Assembly: GCA_026075535.2 (NCBI GenBank)
Contig: AP026543.1
Span: forward strand, 6,076,001-6,140,000
Reading direction: 5' to 3'
DNA: 64,000 nucleotides
From: Tricholoma matsutake
Taxonomy: Eukaryota; Basidiomycota; Agaricomycetes; Agaricales; Tricholomataceae
The notes beneath the pieces were generated by a model that saw nothing but the letters and a program-made list of their open reading frames with translations, was not told the DNA's origin and ran no database searches. Positions 12,312-25,003 of the stretch are shown here, piece by piece (the stretch's first letter is position 1; each line of letters begins with the position of its first letter). A program made the position numbers and the translations under genes.

Positions 12312-13230
12312 TTGGCAGTTGCTACACTAAGTTACTCAGAACTAAAGTTGTGACTTGTTTACCTCGTATCACGTGAGCGATCGAAATAGCGGTTGACAAC
12401 CTCACAACCACAACCACCACAACCACTGTTGTAATATCGAGACGTCCCCTTGATACCCTTTCGGTTACCATAGTTACTTCCACCTACTTGAGTCATCTAT
12501 CCATACCATTCCACATCAGTGTCTAACCATTCATTGAGGCCATTTGCTATACTTCATTTTATATTCTCTACTTACTTGTAGTAGTCTACTTTATCTACTT
12601 CTAGGTACCTACTACTCAATATAGTGTTTAACCATTCACTTAGCTACTTTATTTACTTCTAGTCTCTTGCATTTGGTCTCTGTGTTCTACAGGTTATGGG
12701 CCCTGCCGATATCTCTGACATGTCTTCTACTACCAAAAAGGAAACCTTAGTGTTTTACAAAAGACTGGAGGACTGGACAGGACTGAACCTGAAAAAACTG
12801 GACCACTGGACCAGTTTTTTTTTTTTTTCATTTTTTAGATCCACCATTCAGAGTTGATGGGATTAATTATACCTTACATTTCTAATAGAGTTAGGATTGA
12901 TCTTACCTTTCAAGTAGAGGAAATATACTAGTAACTACAAATGAAATCTTATCCTATCCCAATAGCAGCCCTACATCAATCCTAAACATGACAAGCACAG
13001 GTTAAGAGCAGTGTCATGTAATCCTATTCCAATCCAATCCTATCCAATCCTATCCAATCCTATCCATCAGTGGGATAAATTGGCAAGGTAAGAGACTAGT
13101 CATGTCTGGCAATGAAAATCCTACCCTTTCTCCAATCCTATTCCTAGCCAATCCTATGTGGAACACTCAATCCAATAGTGCTAATCAGCAATAGATTACA
13201 TCCTAATCCAGACCTTTATATTATTTAGCC
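12312..13230. repeat. Upstream spacer grading into degenerate repeats
   Basis: 12312-12700 is the presumed promoter side of the mannosidase, with a short acaaccaccac tract. Near 12747 a stretch (TTAGTGTTTT followed by ACTGGA/GGACTGG words) resembles the end of the hAT-like element at 31594. At 13026-13070 the decamer AATCCTATCC is repeated in tandem, and similar words recur to 13200. No coding signal. Confidence 0.45.
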
Positions 13231-13231
13231 A

Positions 13232-13682
13232 ATGATGTACAAGCTGCCTGAAACACATCTGAGCAATCTGCTGCTAGTTTATGATACATCACAGACTGCT
13301 TTGATGCATAACCTGCTACACCCCTGTTGTTTCACCTCTGTGCAGCAAGTTCCTTCCATACCTTGGACATTCAGTCAAAGGATTTTGCAGACCATCAAAA
13401 CTCTTCCTCCAGGATCTCCTTCTCCTCTTGAGCACAATCGCGAGTGGCATGCACTCAAAACCATTTAACTCTCAGAGGTCCACTAAACCACATCAGAACA
13501 TCAAAAGTATGTATTGAAAAGCATACGTACACTCAACCTGCCATCCAACCTCCTCCTTGGGAGAAAGGCCACTGGGACATCCAACCATCCAATACCATGG
13601 GTCTTCCCTCCTTGTATCACCCTGTGCAGGTGCTGCACTCTTGTTCTTGCACCACAACTGAGTATCATGCAATGGCTGCAAG
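13232..13682 (-). pseudogene. KDZ-like transposase relic, C-terminal part
   Basis: Read on the minus strand the stretch gives LQPLHDTQLWCKN, GDTRREDPWYWMVG, then EEKEILEEEF and VWKELA, resembling the C-terminal tail of Kyakuja-Dileera-Zisupton-type proteins that are abundant in mushrooms. At least three TGA stops occur where arginine is expected. The reading frame continues from the minus-strand relic at 31253-31538 when the intervening LTR element (13688-31247) and one GACTG are removed. Family assignment is from memory of the motif pattern only. Confidence 0.5.
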
Positions 13683-13687
13683 GACTG

Positions 13688-13795
13688 TGGAAGGAAGCTG
13701 AAGCTTCCAACACTCAGGGATGGAGAAACTATAAGGAACTTAATATATTTTGAGGGGGGAATCTAGAATACAGTACAAGTACTCACACAATGGGC
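13688..13795. repeat. Left LTR of the non-coding LTR element copy 2, first fragment
   Basis: Matches the LTR copies at 31074, 48372 and 51969. It is cut at the TCA target of the CACTA element and resumes at 19232. Confidence 0.8.
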
Positions 13796-14211
13796 AAGCC
13801 TTGAGGCAGTTGATTCATAGTTGATTCGTGTTTGACTTGTGTTTGACTGGTAGTTGTCATTTGTAGTGATGTAATATACTTTAGTAATAACAATTCATTT
13901 CATGAGTGACGTTGACACTGAATGTTTATCATCCAGTTCATGCCAAGTTCATGCTATAGTTTTAGCTGAAAACTTTATTCTGTACTTCAATAAACAATTT
14001 TATTATTTCTGATCAGAACTACGATACATTGCTGCCAGAGGTGTTGAGGGTGTCGATGACTCGACATGGTGAGTTCGGCAGGTTCTGATGCATCATGTGA
14101 TCATGCTTGCAGCAATTTTGAGTTTCTTTGTTCTCGACGTGTTTGCGCATACTTGTCTTCTGGCTTTACTGGATACCTGGACTCTTTATTCCATCATCTT
14201 CTATTACTACA

Positions 14212-15735
14212 ATGGATCCTTGTGTGAGTTCTAGTTCAGGGGAGGCTGGCCCATCTCAGGCTGGACTTGGCAAGCGCAAGCGTTCTCTGAGCAACATGAA
14301 CCCTGGTTCAAGAGCTTTGCAAGCAAAGAAAGCCCACAAGGCCTTTGCAAAGCAACCCAAGAAGCCCAAGAAGCCTAGTGATTGGCACATGAGAAAAGGA
14401 GAGGTACCAAAGGAGGCTGAGAAGACAAAGGTGCACATTCATTGTATTCAAGCACTTTAAAGTCTAAATCACTTTCAGCCTGCACTTGAGCTTCATCTCC
14501 GTGTCCTTTGGGGCTTACCACACCAGACTACTGTCCCCCCCAAGGTCACAGAAGATGACAAAGTACCCTTCACCCGCCGCTTTACCTCTGAAGCACAGTT
14601 GCGGAACTCTGTCACAGCCAGTCTTGATGACAACTCGGCTAGCATTCAGGGCACCCAAATGAAAGTGTGCGAGCTCCTTAACTCTATCTCAGACTCAGTT
14701 GGGATTATTGCCAACAATATCAAGTGCATTCCAGAATCCCATCTGTTGCTCATGTTCAGGTCAGTGGCATGCCTTGGGCTTCAACAGTGGGCACCTGATG
14801 TCTTGGGTAATGATCCAGAGTCTATGTATAATCTCCTTCATGAGCACATTGCCCTCAAGACATTTGAGCAGGTCTTGGGCACATTTGGATACTCTCATAT
14901 GGGAACAAACCTGTCGTGTGTCAACGATTTTGCACTTATGCGTAAACTTTATCGAAGCTTCGTTTTCTCGTATATGCATGGTATTGCCAAGTCAGAGGCA
15001 AAGAATCCAGGAAGTGTTGCAAAAGCAAAGCAGATGACCAGAGTATGGAAATGATGTAGTGTGGTATGTAATTCCTGGAATTCTGTATATGCCATTTGCA
15101 GATTGTATTTACTAATAAACCTTGATAGCTTGCTGATGGCAGGATGGACATGTTCAGGGCATGTGGTTTCAATAAACACATTGTGGTTTCAATAAACACA
15201 TTGTGGCCTTGGCTAGAGAGAATGAGGCCCATTCGGATGATGAGTTGGCTGAAGGGAATGCTGAGTCAGTTGATGCGGTGTACCACATCAAGGAGAAGGA
15301 GGGACATTCAACAAAAGTTACTGCATTCTTTAGAATGGCTGATCAAGAGTGCAAGCGGATAAATAGAAGCAAAAGAAGACACCTTAAGTTGGCCAATCTT
15401 TGTTTTTCTTTTTACATTTGACTGATCCTATTTATCTGTAGACTGGAGTGATGCCGTGAAGAGCCCCCATGCCAAAGTTATCTGAGCTCACTGCTCTCCC
15501 AAAGAAAGTCCCAATTGATTGGTTTGATCCTATCTATTGGAACAATCTTTCTCTCCGTGAGCATGCCCAATATGTCAAGAATGGTACTTATGTTGCTCTG
15601 CCACCTGCAGAGCTCTGTGCCAGCTGGGATGAGTGTGAGAAATATAAGAGTATGCCAGAGAAGGAGTTTATGGCCAAATATGGTGATGAAGTGCAGGCAG
15701 AATACAAGCTACCTATGCCAGATGAATTGGAATGA
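14212..15735 (+). pseudogene. CACTA companion ORF (unknown function)
   Basis: Starts MDPCVSSSSGEAGPSQAG; a basic stretch (KKAHKAFAKQPKKPKKPSDWH) follows. Exons appear to be about 14212-14431, 14480-15054, 15129-15390 and 15443-15735. The last exon contains PKKVPIDWFDPIYWNNL and KYGDEVQAEYKLP, a pattern I associate with the second gene of mushroom Tnp2 elements. A perfect 20-bp tandem duplication (15163-15182 / 15183-15202) and a stop (TGA, 15733) before an acidic tail suggest decay. Possible role: a DNA-binding accessory protein, not shown. Confidence 0.55.
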
Positions 15736-16182
15736 CTTGAGCAGCAGGATGATGAGGATGATGAAGATGAGCCAGATGTATCAGGTGAGGGGTCGGGAGA
15801 TGAGGGCTCAGGTGATGAATGAGATATGGGTGTTGTTTAATACATATTCTGGTTAATGGTGGTAATTGATTTACTTCCCTCTTCATATTCATGCTTGCCA
15901 AGTCACTTAATGTATTTCAAGTTAATACCATCTTTTCTATTTATTCAAAGCTATTGTTACAATCTGAGACACATGAGAGACAGATGTAGGGCAAAATGGA
16001 CGTGGGGAAAATCTACAACCTGATGAAAGACAACTGTTGTGATAGCACAGAACAGAATAAGGAAGTAGAAGCGGAACAAGATTTCAAGTTGGAAAGAAGT
16101 CAGAACAGGAAAATGAAGCATAGAATGAAGGCATAATTGTGGTTATAACAGCTATTTACACATTGCCAGGGATGCAAAATTA

Positions 16183-18197
16183 TCAGCGCCCTCTGTTGGG
16201 AGCCCAACATACAACCAGGACCTTCCTGCCAATACCATAAGTGCCTGCTGGCCACTGGACAGTTGTGACATGAGTGATAATATGGACAGGCTCAATAATA
16301 CTAAGGTTGTTAGAGGGGAGTGCATCAACAATTCGTACCATAAATCCAGGGTGGTGTATGAATGGTGCCTGCCTCTCCTCTTGTGTAGATAGTGATTGAT
16401 GTGAGCAGACTCTTATAAAGGTGTGCATTATTCCCTCCAGTGGAAGTCTCCAAATGTTTTGAATGAATCCTGTATCATGAGCCTGTGTCAATGGATTGTA
16501 GAACTTTATAGCACTGTTTCCTTTATGTGACTTTTCACAACTGAATGGGCACTCATCATGGTGCACCTGCAAAAGATGCTGGGCTTGTGGAGGGAGAATA
16601 ATGGCATTTGGCAGATAGGGAAGATCAGAGTAAGCTCGGTATGGTCTTCCTGTCTGGTGAAGATAATTAAGCAGATTGTTATAATCTACTTCAAGAAGGC
16701 AAGGTGCCTTTGCTAGAATATCTGCCACTTCTGTAGGCTGGAGAGGTACTGGATGGTCATCCATGGCCATGTCTCCTGGCTCAAGAATATCACATAATTC
16801 TTTTAAATGATCTTCACTGTGCAGTAAAGCATCTACACGTGCTTGATGACTCATCTGACAAAGCATTGTAAGATCTAAATCCCCTGATCTTGGTATTAGC
16901 TATCAATTTTTGAGCAAAATAATTGAAACACATATGGAGATGATGATTGGTGTTCATTTTTTGCAACTTTCCATTCATTTGTTCACCTGGAAACTCACTA
17001 AAAGAAGCCAAAGGACCCCAATATTTGAGAAGAGCACCATTATGCATTGCATAATGATGGTTTGGCTTGGATGGACAATGTGGAAAAAGTTGTTGAATAG
17101 CAGTTCAATATTGAATATAATGCTGAGTATAGGCATCAGCATCAGCATTGGAGGTTTGATATGCAGCTGCAATATTTGTTGCTGCAACAACATGATAGAA
17201 GCAGTAGAAGTGCTGGTGGTGGAAATTTATGGCAGTAGTCATGTACCAGAATTCAGGAATAATGAGGGGAAAGATACATGTGAAGAGGGTGAGATATTCC
17301 TGAGCTTTGAGCTTGCCATGGCTTGGTTCACCAAGATTGGCTGGTGGTCTTTGTATCCATGTTGGAAGAGTGATATCATGAATGCAATTTCTTATTGCTT
17401 GTAGCTCAGTTTCTGTGAAGCTAAAAGGCAAAGGGTCAACAGGAATATAGTTATCATCATCATCATCATAATTGAAGTCATATGCATAGGGATTTGTGTG
17501 GCTCTGTGTGGTGGCTGTAGGTGTTGATGATGAGGATGAGTCTGATAATTCAGAAGAAGATGGTGAGGGAGACATAGGTGGTGGTGTATGGTGCATTGCC
17601 ATTGCAGCCTCAAGATTATGTTTAGCTGCTTCTTGAAAAAGGTCATCCAATTCTTCAGCAGAATCTGATACATCTGCCTCACTCCACTGCTCATCCTTTT
17701 CCACCTCTTTAACTTTTTGGCTTTCATCCTCATCCCGTCCAATTCCCCAGAGTGCACGAAGATGATGCTGTAAAACACCCTCAAGCCAGTTATGCATAAA
17801 ACCTAGTACAACATGTTTGACTGGATCCCAATATGGAAGATTATGCAGTGGAGTCCATTGCACACCAGTTGTCTTTTGCAGAGCATTTCGACTAGCTTTG
17901 GTTGTCTGATGCAACCATGCCTCTGCCTGTGCTCGCACTAATTACTATTAGTCTTGATCTAACAATAACAATGTAGCACTTACCTGTGGGAGAATTAGAA
18001 GCTCTAGAATGTTTTGGTGATGGGCTTGGGGATGATGATTGCCGCTTCCCCTTTGCCAGTTGTGAAACAGGCCGTTTATCCTGTTTCTCATGCTTCAAAC
18101 AGGTAGAACCATCAACATACTGTCCTGGCTGTTCAACACCATTGATGAAGATGGTTTTTGTGCTACAAATTGTGCAGTTACATATGACTGGAGGCAT
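16183..18197 (-). pseudogene. Tnp2-family transposase, internally deleted
   Basis: The first exon (18197-about 17987) has a Cys-rich start (CNCTICSTKTIF, then CLKHEKQ). After a 47-nt intron the protein jumps to RAQAEAWLHQTTK and the signature LPYWDPVKHVVLGFMHNWLEGVLQHHL, which normally lies after the catalytic core; the core is missing. Later motifs SFSEFPGEQMNGKLQKMNTN and the C-terminal block to 16183 fit the DUF4218-type end. A TGA at about 17105-17107 interrupts YIQY*TAIQQLFP, where arginine is expected. An acidic low-complexity insert (poly-Ser, poly-Asp) is present near 17,560-17,460. Confidence 0.75.
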
Positions 18198-19104
18198 GGT
18201 GAACTTGGTGAAGCCTCAGTGAAGGAAAAGAGGGGAAAAGAATGACAGCTGTTTTGGACCATTTTAATAGAAACATCAAAATTGGTTGCTATTGTAACTG
18301 ATGTACAGTGTTCAATGGGTCAAAGAAACAGGCAGGTCAAAGAAACAAAACACTTTCATCATGTTAATCTTAACTCTTCAGTTTCAATTCTTCAACAGAT
18401 ACTTAGGTATACTCCTCTTGTATGGCTGTCAAATTATCAAGTGCATGGGGCCCATCCTATGTTAGATCTTTCGCAACGTTGGCAGCTTTTTTCAGCTTTC
18501 ACTCGATCATTCCAAAACAGGAAGTCAATCTTGGTCATCCACCCAAAAATGTTCTAGTCACAGTAATAGGAGCCATTCTAATTTCTAGAGTCATGTTCAT
18601 ATGAACAGAATTTTCTCTGTAGGATCTTTTTGTCCCAGTTATGTTCATCAAGTACAGTCAGAATTTGGCCATAGAATGCTTAATACAGGATCTAACATGT
18701 TGATGGTTTGGGCGTGACATGATTGTTTGTGTCACAAATTGCCTGATCGAGTCTTTTGTTTCTTTGAGTTGCCCAGAGCACATTTTGAGTCTTTGGTGTG
18801 CTGCTTCCACATGTTGACATAAAATATTCAACTGAACCTGTAGAACTCATGTTTTATCCTAAATACATCTTCATGTGTACTCACAATTTCAAACAGGTTG
18901 TAGTGGGAGTGAATGGAAAAGAGACTATTATTTTTGTTTCATTGGCCCGTTGAACACTGTACATCCTCTAACCGTCCCATGCAACAGTCTGATGCCTGTC
19001 ACCATAGTCACTATCATGAACCTATTGATTTAAACAGATATTTGTTCGTAAAAGGAAGCATCAATCCAAGTGCTCAATTTGGTAGGATTATGTAATAAGG
19101 TGCA

Positions 19105-19210
19105 AACTCCAGTCAACCATAAGTCAACGGTGAGTCAACTACGAGTCAACGGTGAGTCAACTACGAGTCAACGGTGAGTCAACTACGAGTCAACGGTGAG
19201 TCAACTGCCT
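19105..19210. repeat. Sub-terminal tandem repeat of the CACTA element
   Basis: About four units of a 22-bp repeat (ggtgagtcaactacgagtcaac) abut the right terminus. Such arrays are the usual transposase-binding zone of CACTA elements; the left end has a degraded counterpart. Confidence 0.75.
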
Positions 19211-19309
19211 CAGAACTTGCCCATTGTGTCAAAGTATATACCAGTGGAATAACATGTGATACTGGATGCATGTGATAATGGCTTGCTGATGTAAGAGGAC
19301 ACTCTTACA

Positions 19310-20320
19310 CTCTCTCATACTCCAAAAAAAAATGACTGAGGGGGGGGCAAGGGGTAAACATGGTTGTGGTAACCAAAAAATAACTTTACATGTTCACAAG
19401 AACACTGAGTCAAATTGGACAGGCATGGGGTTCATGTGGTGCAGGGGACATGACAGGGTGTTGGAGACAGGGTGTTGGAGACAGTGACAGGGTGCTGGTG
19501 AATGGTGACAGGGCTGGTTGGGGACAGTGACAGGGTGCTGGTGCATGGTGACAGGTGAGGCTGTGTGGGCATTGTTTGCAATGGTGAGACGACTCATTTA
19601 CGGGGAACACAGGGGCTTTACATTCAAACTGGGGTGACCTGGGGCAGCCGGGCAGTGGACAGCATCCAGGATGTGCATAGATGGTGGTGTCAGTGATGCA
19701 GAGGTGGCATAGAATGCAGGTGGGAGCAAAGTGGTTTGTTCCAAGGGGTTCTGGGGTGAGCTGGTTGGTTAGAACGAGCTGCTGGGGTGTTCTGGTGAGC
19801 TCAGTGGAGAGCTCCATCGTTTCTCAATTCCAGGAGAACCCCCAAGTTAGGTGGAGCATGAGTTTGAGATCTTCGAGATCTCAAGAAAAGAAAACATGTT
19901 CATTTTGGCCAGCCAACAGAGGTAAAAAAAGAACAAAAAAACAGGGCAACAACAACATCTGGTAGTCATCAAGTCAAGTCAGGGTGGATCACCACAAAGG
20001 GTTAGTCCTGTAGTGGTGATTGTATAATCACCTTTTTTTTTTTTCTGCCAAGGGGGGGGCATGGAAGAGGAGAGATGATGTTTTTGGCTTTGCTTGCAGG
20101 AGGTTGAGGTTGAGGAGGGAGTGGGAGTTGAGCTGGAGCTGGAGCACATAAAAGACAAGCTAGAAGACCAGGTAGAAAAGAGCCAGCAGGCACAGTCCGC
20201 CCACTGAAAGAGGTAGTGGAAATGCCAAAAGGGGGCATGGATGCAGGGTGAGCGATGAAAACTGAACTTCCATGGGGTACCACTGAGCTGCTTGATCCCA
20301 TGCTGGGGCTGGGTGCTTTC
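19310..20320. other. Internal region of the non-coding LTR element copy 2
   Basis: Begins with the same word (ctctctcatactcc, poly-A, tgactg, poly-G) as copy 1 after its left LTR. The minus strand is open at 19817-19410 with a Cys/His/Pro-rich translation like that of copy 1, which reflects tandem repeats of gacagggtgctgg more than a credible protein. No protease, RT or integrase. Confidence 0.55.
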
Positions 20321-20535
20321 TGTTAGGAAACCACCCCATTACCTAATAAAATTTCATTTTTATTTTATTATGTCAAATTACACTACATTATGCTAAATGA
20401 CGCCAAATGACGCTGCACTTTGATAGCGTGAGAATTTTATTTCACACACATCAATATGTACGCGCATGTACAAGTGCATCGGTAACAACAATGTACAATA
20501 TATGTAACATAGTATATAAACCCTAAATATATGCC
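20321..20535 (+). repeat. Gypsy-C 5' LTR, first fragment
   Basis: TGTTAGGAAACC... up to tatatgcc, where the hAT element entered. It differs from the 3' LTR mainly at CG/TG positions (for example tagcgtg versus tagtgtg). Confidence 0.88.
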
Positions 20536-23500
20536 TAGGGTGTAGCACGGGTCACACTGAGGGTCTTGTCACCAACACCATACCTGTAACCTGTCACACT
20601 GTACCCTTACATACACCACACCCAAAGGTACAGGTCAAACCCACAGGTAATATATACAGACCGTGGTGTCGACACACCGCAATATACCATTGACACCACA
20701 GCATAAGACCGTGGTGTTGACAGATGACAAGAGCACAAAAAACTACCTGCAAAGGTACAAGACAAAACACATCGGCATAAAATTATAACATTTCGACACT
20801 TGAGTCCTCATCCAACACTCACTTCTTCCCCTTCCCCTTATCATCCACAGCCTCAATGAGATCCAGCATATGAACAAGGTCCTTCCAACTCCAATTCCCA
20901 AAACATAAGATGGACTGGATGGAGGATGCAGAGAGGCAGTTTCTGGTGTACGAAAGGAGCTGTCGACCCTGAGAGAACACACGTTCAACAGCTGTGGAGG
21001 TAGCTAAACATAGCAGTCAATGACACATTACAACAAGACTTTAAGTTGAATCACACATACCAGGTGCACTGAGGAAGTCAAAGGCCATTGCAGACAGCCG
21101 TGGATAAGTGTGGCGATGTTCCCACCACCACGCAATCGGGTCGCATACTCTCTCGATGGGCGATGACAGATATTCATCGAGCTCATCTACCTCCTTGATA
21201 CCATCCATGGGGATGTCAGCAAAGTCTTCAAACTCAACATTTTTCTCAAGCTAGACAAGATGTAAGTAACAAGGACAATGATGAAATTTGATTTGGAAAA
21301 ACATACCGCTGGGGGAGTGGAATCCAATGGTGAGCCTCTCAAGTACTTGCTGAACTCGTCCCTGACAATCCCCTCAGCTGTTTTGATCCAGTCCTTCTCC
21401 CATCCGTGCTGCTGAAAGTACTTGAGCTTGAGTTGAGGATGGAGCACTGTACAAATGATTGCTTTGTTAGTTAAGAGCAAACACATGTGATGAAGATGGA
21501 AGAATACATACCCATGGCGATACGATACACATTCGAAAGATCTGTCTTGGAGTAATACTTGTCCATTAACTGGCATGCAAAAGTAAGAGCGTGTTTGACG
21601 GCAGGCGCAAGTGGGGTCATAGCCGATCTGCTCAGCATAGCATCGATCCGGTCCATCATCGGCACCACATTGGCGATGGTGACAGCATCATCTTGAGAGA
21701 AAAATAGTGTGGCGTCCTTGTACATCTAGCAACAATGTTTGAGTTTTCCAAGTGTGATGACGGGGAAACATGCTTACCTTCAAAACCCACAAGAGATCCT
21801 TGACAACCTCCCAGTCTCCATCATCGAGTTCATACTGACAAAGCTTGAGCGTCTTGTTTCCTGTCACGTTGTCGATGACAATACAATAGTCAAAGGTGAC
21901 CATAAGCATGTTGTAGGTGGAGTTCCAGCGAGTCTTGACGTCACGAGGGATAAGGCAGACACACCGACCATGAGTGACACAAGCTGCATGCCATGCTGGA
22001 AGGGTAATCATAGTAGAATGGACAATTGCAAATGAGAGCTTGCGAATCTTCATAATCAAGCCAGTTAGCAACAGTGTGATCCAAGTAATGAGAACAAAGT
22101 GCACCTTATTGAGGGTGGTGCGAACAGCAGCCGTATTATCAAGGAGCTGTCCATGCTCCTCCTCTGTCAAGCTGTCAAATGCCTCATCAACCTCATCTTT
22201 GTCATCTTCAGCCTTGGAGTCTTCTTCTTCTCTGCTCCCTTCATCATCGTCATTATCCTCTTCTTCATCGTTGTCAACCACCTCTTCAAGGGTTGGTAAA
22301 TCGTCCTCATCGTCGTTGGGATTATCATTATTAGGTTCAGGGCACATCTGAGCTGGTGAGGCAGTAGAAGCAGCAGAAGCAAACAGTCGGAGTAGAGCCT
22401 TTGCAGATAATTGCATTGTGTGGTTGAAGCACTGAACACAGTTGATGGATTCAAATGCATTTGGTAATCAATGTAAACATGACGTCTGCTTGTCATTTGA
22501 TGTTGCGTTGTCACCAACAAATGTCAATATCTAAATTAGATGTCAGCAATGGAAGAGGTGCCATAGCCCCTGCAGTTACCTTCTGTGTCAAGCCATGCTC
22601 AACTAGCATCTTGTGGAATGCCCTTGCAAGCGCATCCCCTGTGTGAGACTGTGAGGCAACAATCAGAGAGGCATCAATCAAAGTTGAAGAATATCACGGA
22701 CCTCAGGAACCTCCATAATGTTGAGGAGGAAGGTTAAGATGTGCCCTTCATGGTGAAGATGCACAGTCCATGCAACAAAAGCGCGGTGGTTAGGGGAGGT
22801 CCAGGCATCGGTAGCAAAATGTACATGGCTGGGGTGTTCCTTTAAGAATGATGTCAGTGACTCAAAAAATGACGCATTGATAGTTGACTCACCTTTAAAA
22901 TCCTATCGATATGCTCTCGAGACTTCTCAAATACAGCCTTTATGTCTCGCGACACCATACTCAGGCTCGGGATATAAGTAGTAGGTCGACCCGCCTTCAT
23001 GAGGACCTCAAAGTGCCGGTCTTTGACTATGCACAAGGGGTGATTGTTTTCGGCACACCATCAGGAGATATGAGCGCTGCCAATAAATCAGAAGGGGGTC
23101 TCAACAATTAAGGCAATACTCACCGAGATTCAGCCTTTGTATGTGCATGGTGAGAGATCTTGATGGGTTGTTGGCCTTGTCGCGCAAATGCTGCAAAGAT
23201 TGATGTATCTTGAGCTTTTGGGTGTGTGCCATTGAAGGCAGCATCGACAGCCTCCTGCCCAAAGCACTTGATTGCGTGACTTTTGAGATTAGACGTCGCA
23301 GCATGGTCCTTCGAATCCTGGAAGCGCTGAACGCCGTGTACACCCTTGAGGCCTTTACATTTCTTCGCAGCACAGCTAAATAAATGGTATTTGCGTTTGC
23401 CATCGTATCCAACCTTGACATTGGGTTTGAAGAAGCCATATGCCGCTGAGCGCCAACCTTTACTGAGTCTTTCTGCAAAAGAGAGTCAGTAAAAGAAGGA

Positions 23501-24319
23501 GCATAATGTTGGTCAAAAGTTTACATACTGAGCTCAGCACCATCACTTTCCTCGTCCTCCGCTTCTGGTTCCTTGTTGTCACCTATACTCCCACCAATAG
23601 TCAAAACAGGAGCTACATCTGAACACATAGGTGAGTGAGCTGATAGACATCATAACACAAAGAAACGAACAACATACCGTTATCGGAACCAGTCATGGAC
23701 ATGTTTGAAGACATAGACTTGGTACGAGCTTTCTTGAATGGACGAATAGCATTCTTGACAACATTTTTGACAGACTGCAAGGCCTTTTTGCTGGTGTACG
23801 CAGTACTTGATGCAATAGAAGCAAGTGGGGAGGGAGATGAAGGGAATGAAAGCATGGATGAGGAACGTGAAGAAGGCGACGTAGCATGATCCCGGCGCAT
23901 GGTGACTAACCAACAACGGGGGGAAAGAATAGTGGAATGTCGAAGCAAGGATGGCTTATATAGGGTTGGAGATTCATTATACATAATTTATCCTGTTGAG
24001 GAATTCAACAGCGGATGTAAAAAACTGAACTTGTTACTTACCAACCACATACTACAACGTCAATTAAGACGGTGGAAGAGGCAACAACCAGTCAAAGTCG
24101 AGCAGAGGAAAGAACTCTTTGTGTTGCATGGCATTATTGCCTGTTATTGCTCAGCGATCAACTTTGGCAACATCCGTACCCCATGACACCGTTGATACCC
24201 ATGATACCGCCAAAACGGGTATGGTGTACCACAGGTATGGCATTTCAGCAACCGTACCTGTACCTGTCAAACCTGTCAGCCATTTACCGCAGGTCTACCC
24301 GCACCCGTGCTTCACCCTA
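20536..24319 (-). mobile_element. hAT transposon, apparently complete
   Basis: Terminal repeats TAGGGTGTAGCACGGGT (left) and, at the right end, the inverse of TAGGGTGAAGCACGGGT (one mismatch), with an exact 8-bp duplication TATATGCC at 20528-20535 and 24320-24327. Length 3784 bp. It encodes a full-length hAT transposase without visible stops and is the youngest insertion in this stack. Confidence 0.92.
20819..23900 (-). CDS. hAT transposase (BED zinc finger, RNase H-like core, hATC domain)
   Basis: Starts MRRDHATSPSSRSSS. A BED-type finger is at about 23,440-23,250 (FSCAAKKCKGLKG...NLKSHAIKCFG). The RNase H-like region follows: HVHFATDAWTSPNHRAFVAW with the first catalytic aspartate, then FVGDNATSND, CVQCFNHTMQLSAKALL, an acidic low-complexity loop and DVKTRWNSTYNML. 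The C-terminal dimerisation block ends ATSTAVERVFSQGRQLLSYT and stops at TGA 20821-20819. Roughly ten short introns have to be removed; all inspected junctions have GT/AG ends. No premature stop was found, so it may be active. Confidence 0.83.
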
Positions 24320-24327
24320 TATATGCC

Positions 24328-24524
24328 TAGGGGACCCCAGTTGTGTTCTCTTAGGTATTCCACCTACATTTTTGGTGTGAAAGGCCTTTGTCAACAAACT
24401 CACCTATAAATAACCCCTCGCATCAAAACCGTCAATTCCCCCATCACGCGTGCGGATCCCGCCCCCTTCTTGTAGAGAGAACCTGCACGGTCTTAGCTAG
24501 CAGATAGTGGGTGTTGCCCTAACA
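24328..24524 (+). repeat. Gypsy-C 5' LTR, second fragment
   Basis: Continuation of the LTR after the hAT element, ending GTGTTGCCCTAACA. Confidence 0.88.
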
Positions 24525-25003
24525 GAAGAACACAACTACCCATATCAGTGCGCCTTCTCTTACTTGCGCATACGTCATTGTTTCACCATGCCACATCCGA
24601 TTACTCACCCTTTTGGCACGAGCTGGAAGTACTTGTATATATGTAATCTACCTTTTCTTTTGTAAGCTGACGCCAGGCCTCGCCTTACATTGTGAACGCC
24701 AGTGATCGAGAGGCAGCACTCGTCATTAGGACAGCTGCAACCAGACAACCAATTGGATCTGGTTTAGTTATGATTTACATCACTCTATTCGGATGACTAT
24801 TTTAGTTACAAGCTGAATTCAGTGATATCTCCGAGATCAGGCACTGTTGGAAGGGTTATTGATCCAAAGTGTCAAAATAGGCGCCTGACAAACAATTGAC
24901 AAACAATTGACAAATCATCACGTGACCCATAAACGTTTGGAGAGGTCTCAAAAAAAAAATCTTGAATTTGTTGAAGACGTGATTCATCACAGATTTTACC
25001 ATT
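24525..25003 (+). other. Gypsy-C leader between 5' LTR and gag
   Basis: No ORF. No canonical TGG primer-binding site directly follows the LTR. A short direct repeat (gacaaacaatt) occurs at about 24,887-24,910. Confidence 0.5.

Larger units (their letters stand above)
13796..19228. mobile_element. CACTA-type (Tnp2) DNA transposon, internally deleted
   Basis: Begins CACAATGGGCAAG and ends CTTGCCCATTGTG, flanked by a 3-bp duplication TCA (13793-13795, 19229-19231). Sub-terminal GTTGACT-type words cluster at both ends (13810-13860 and 19110-19210), as in CACTA elements. It carries two convergent genes: a companion ORF (+) and a Tnp2 relic (-). The transposase lacks the segment that normally holds the catalytic acidic residues, so the copy is inferred non-autonomous. 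Confidence 0.82.

Noticed and set aside
13232..13753. Plus-strand ORFs of 78-85 codons
   Set aside because: The minus strand carries the KDZ-like motifs and rejoins across the nested element; plus frames show nothing.
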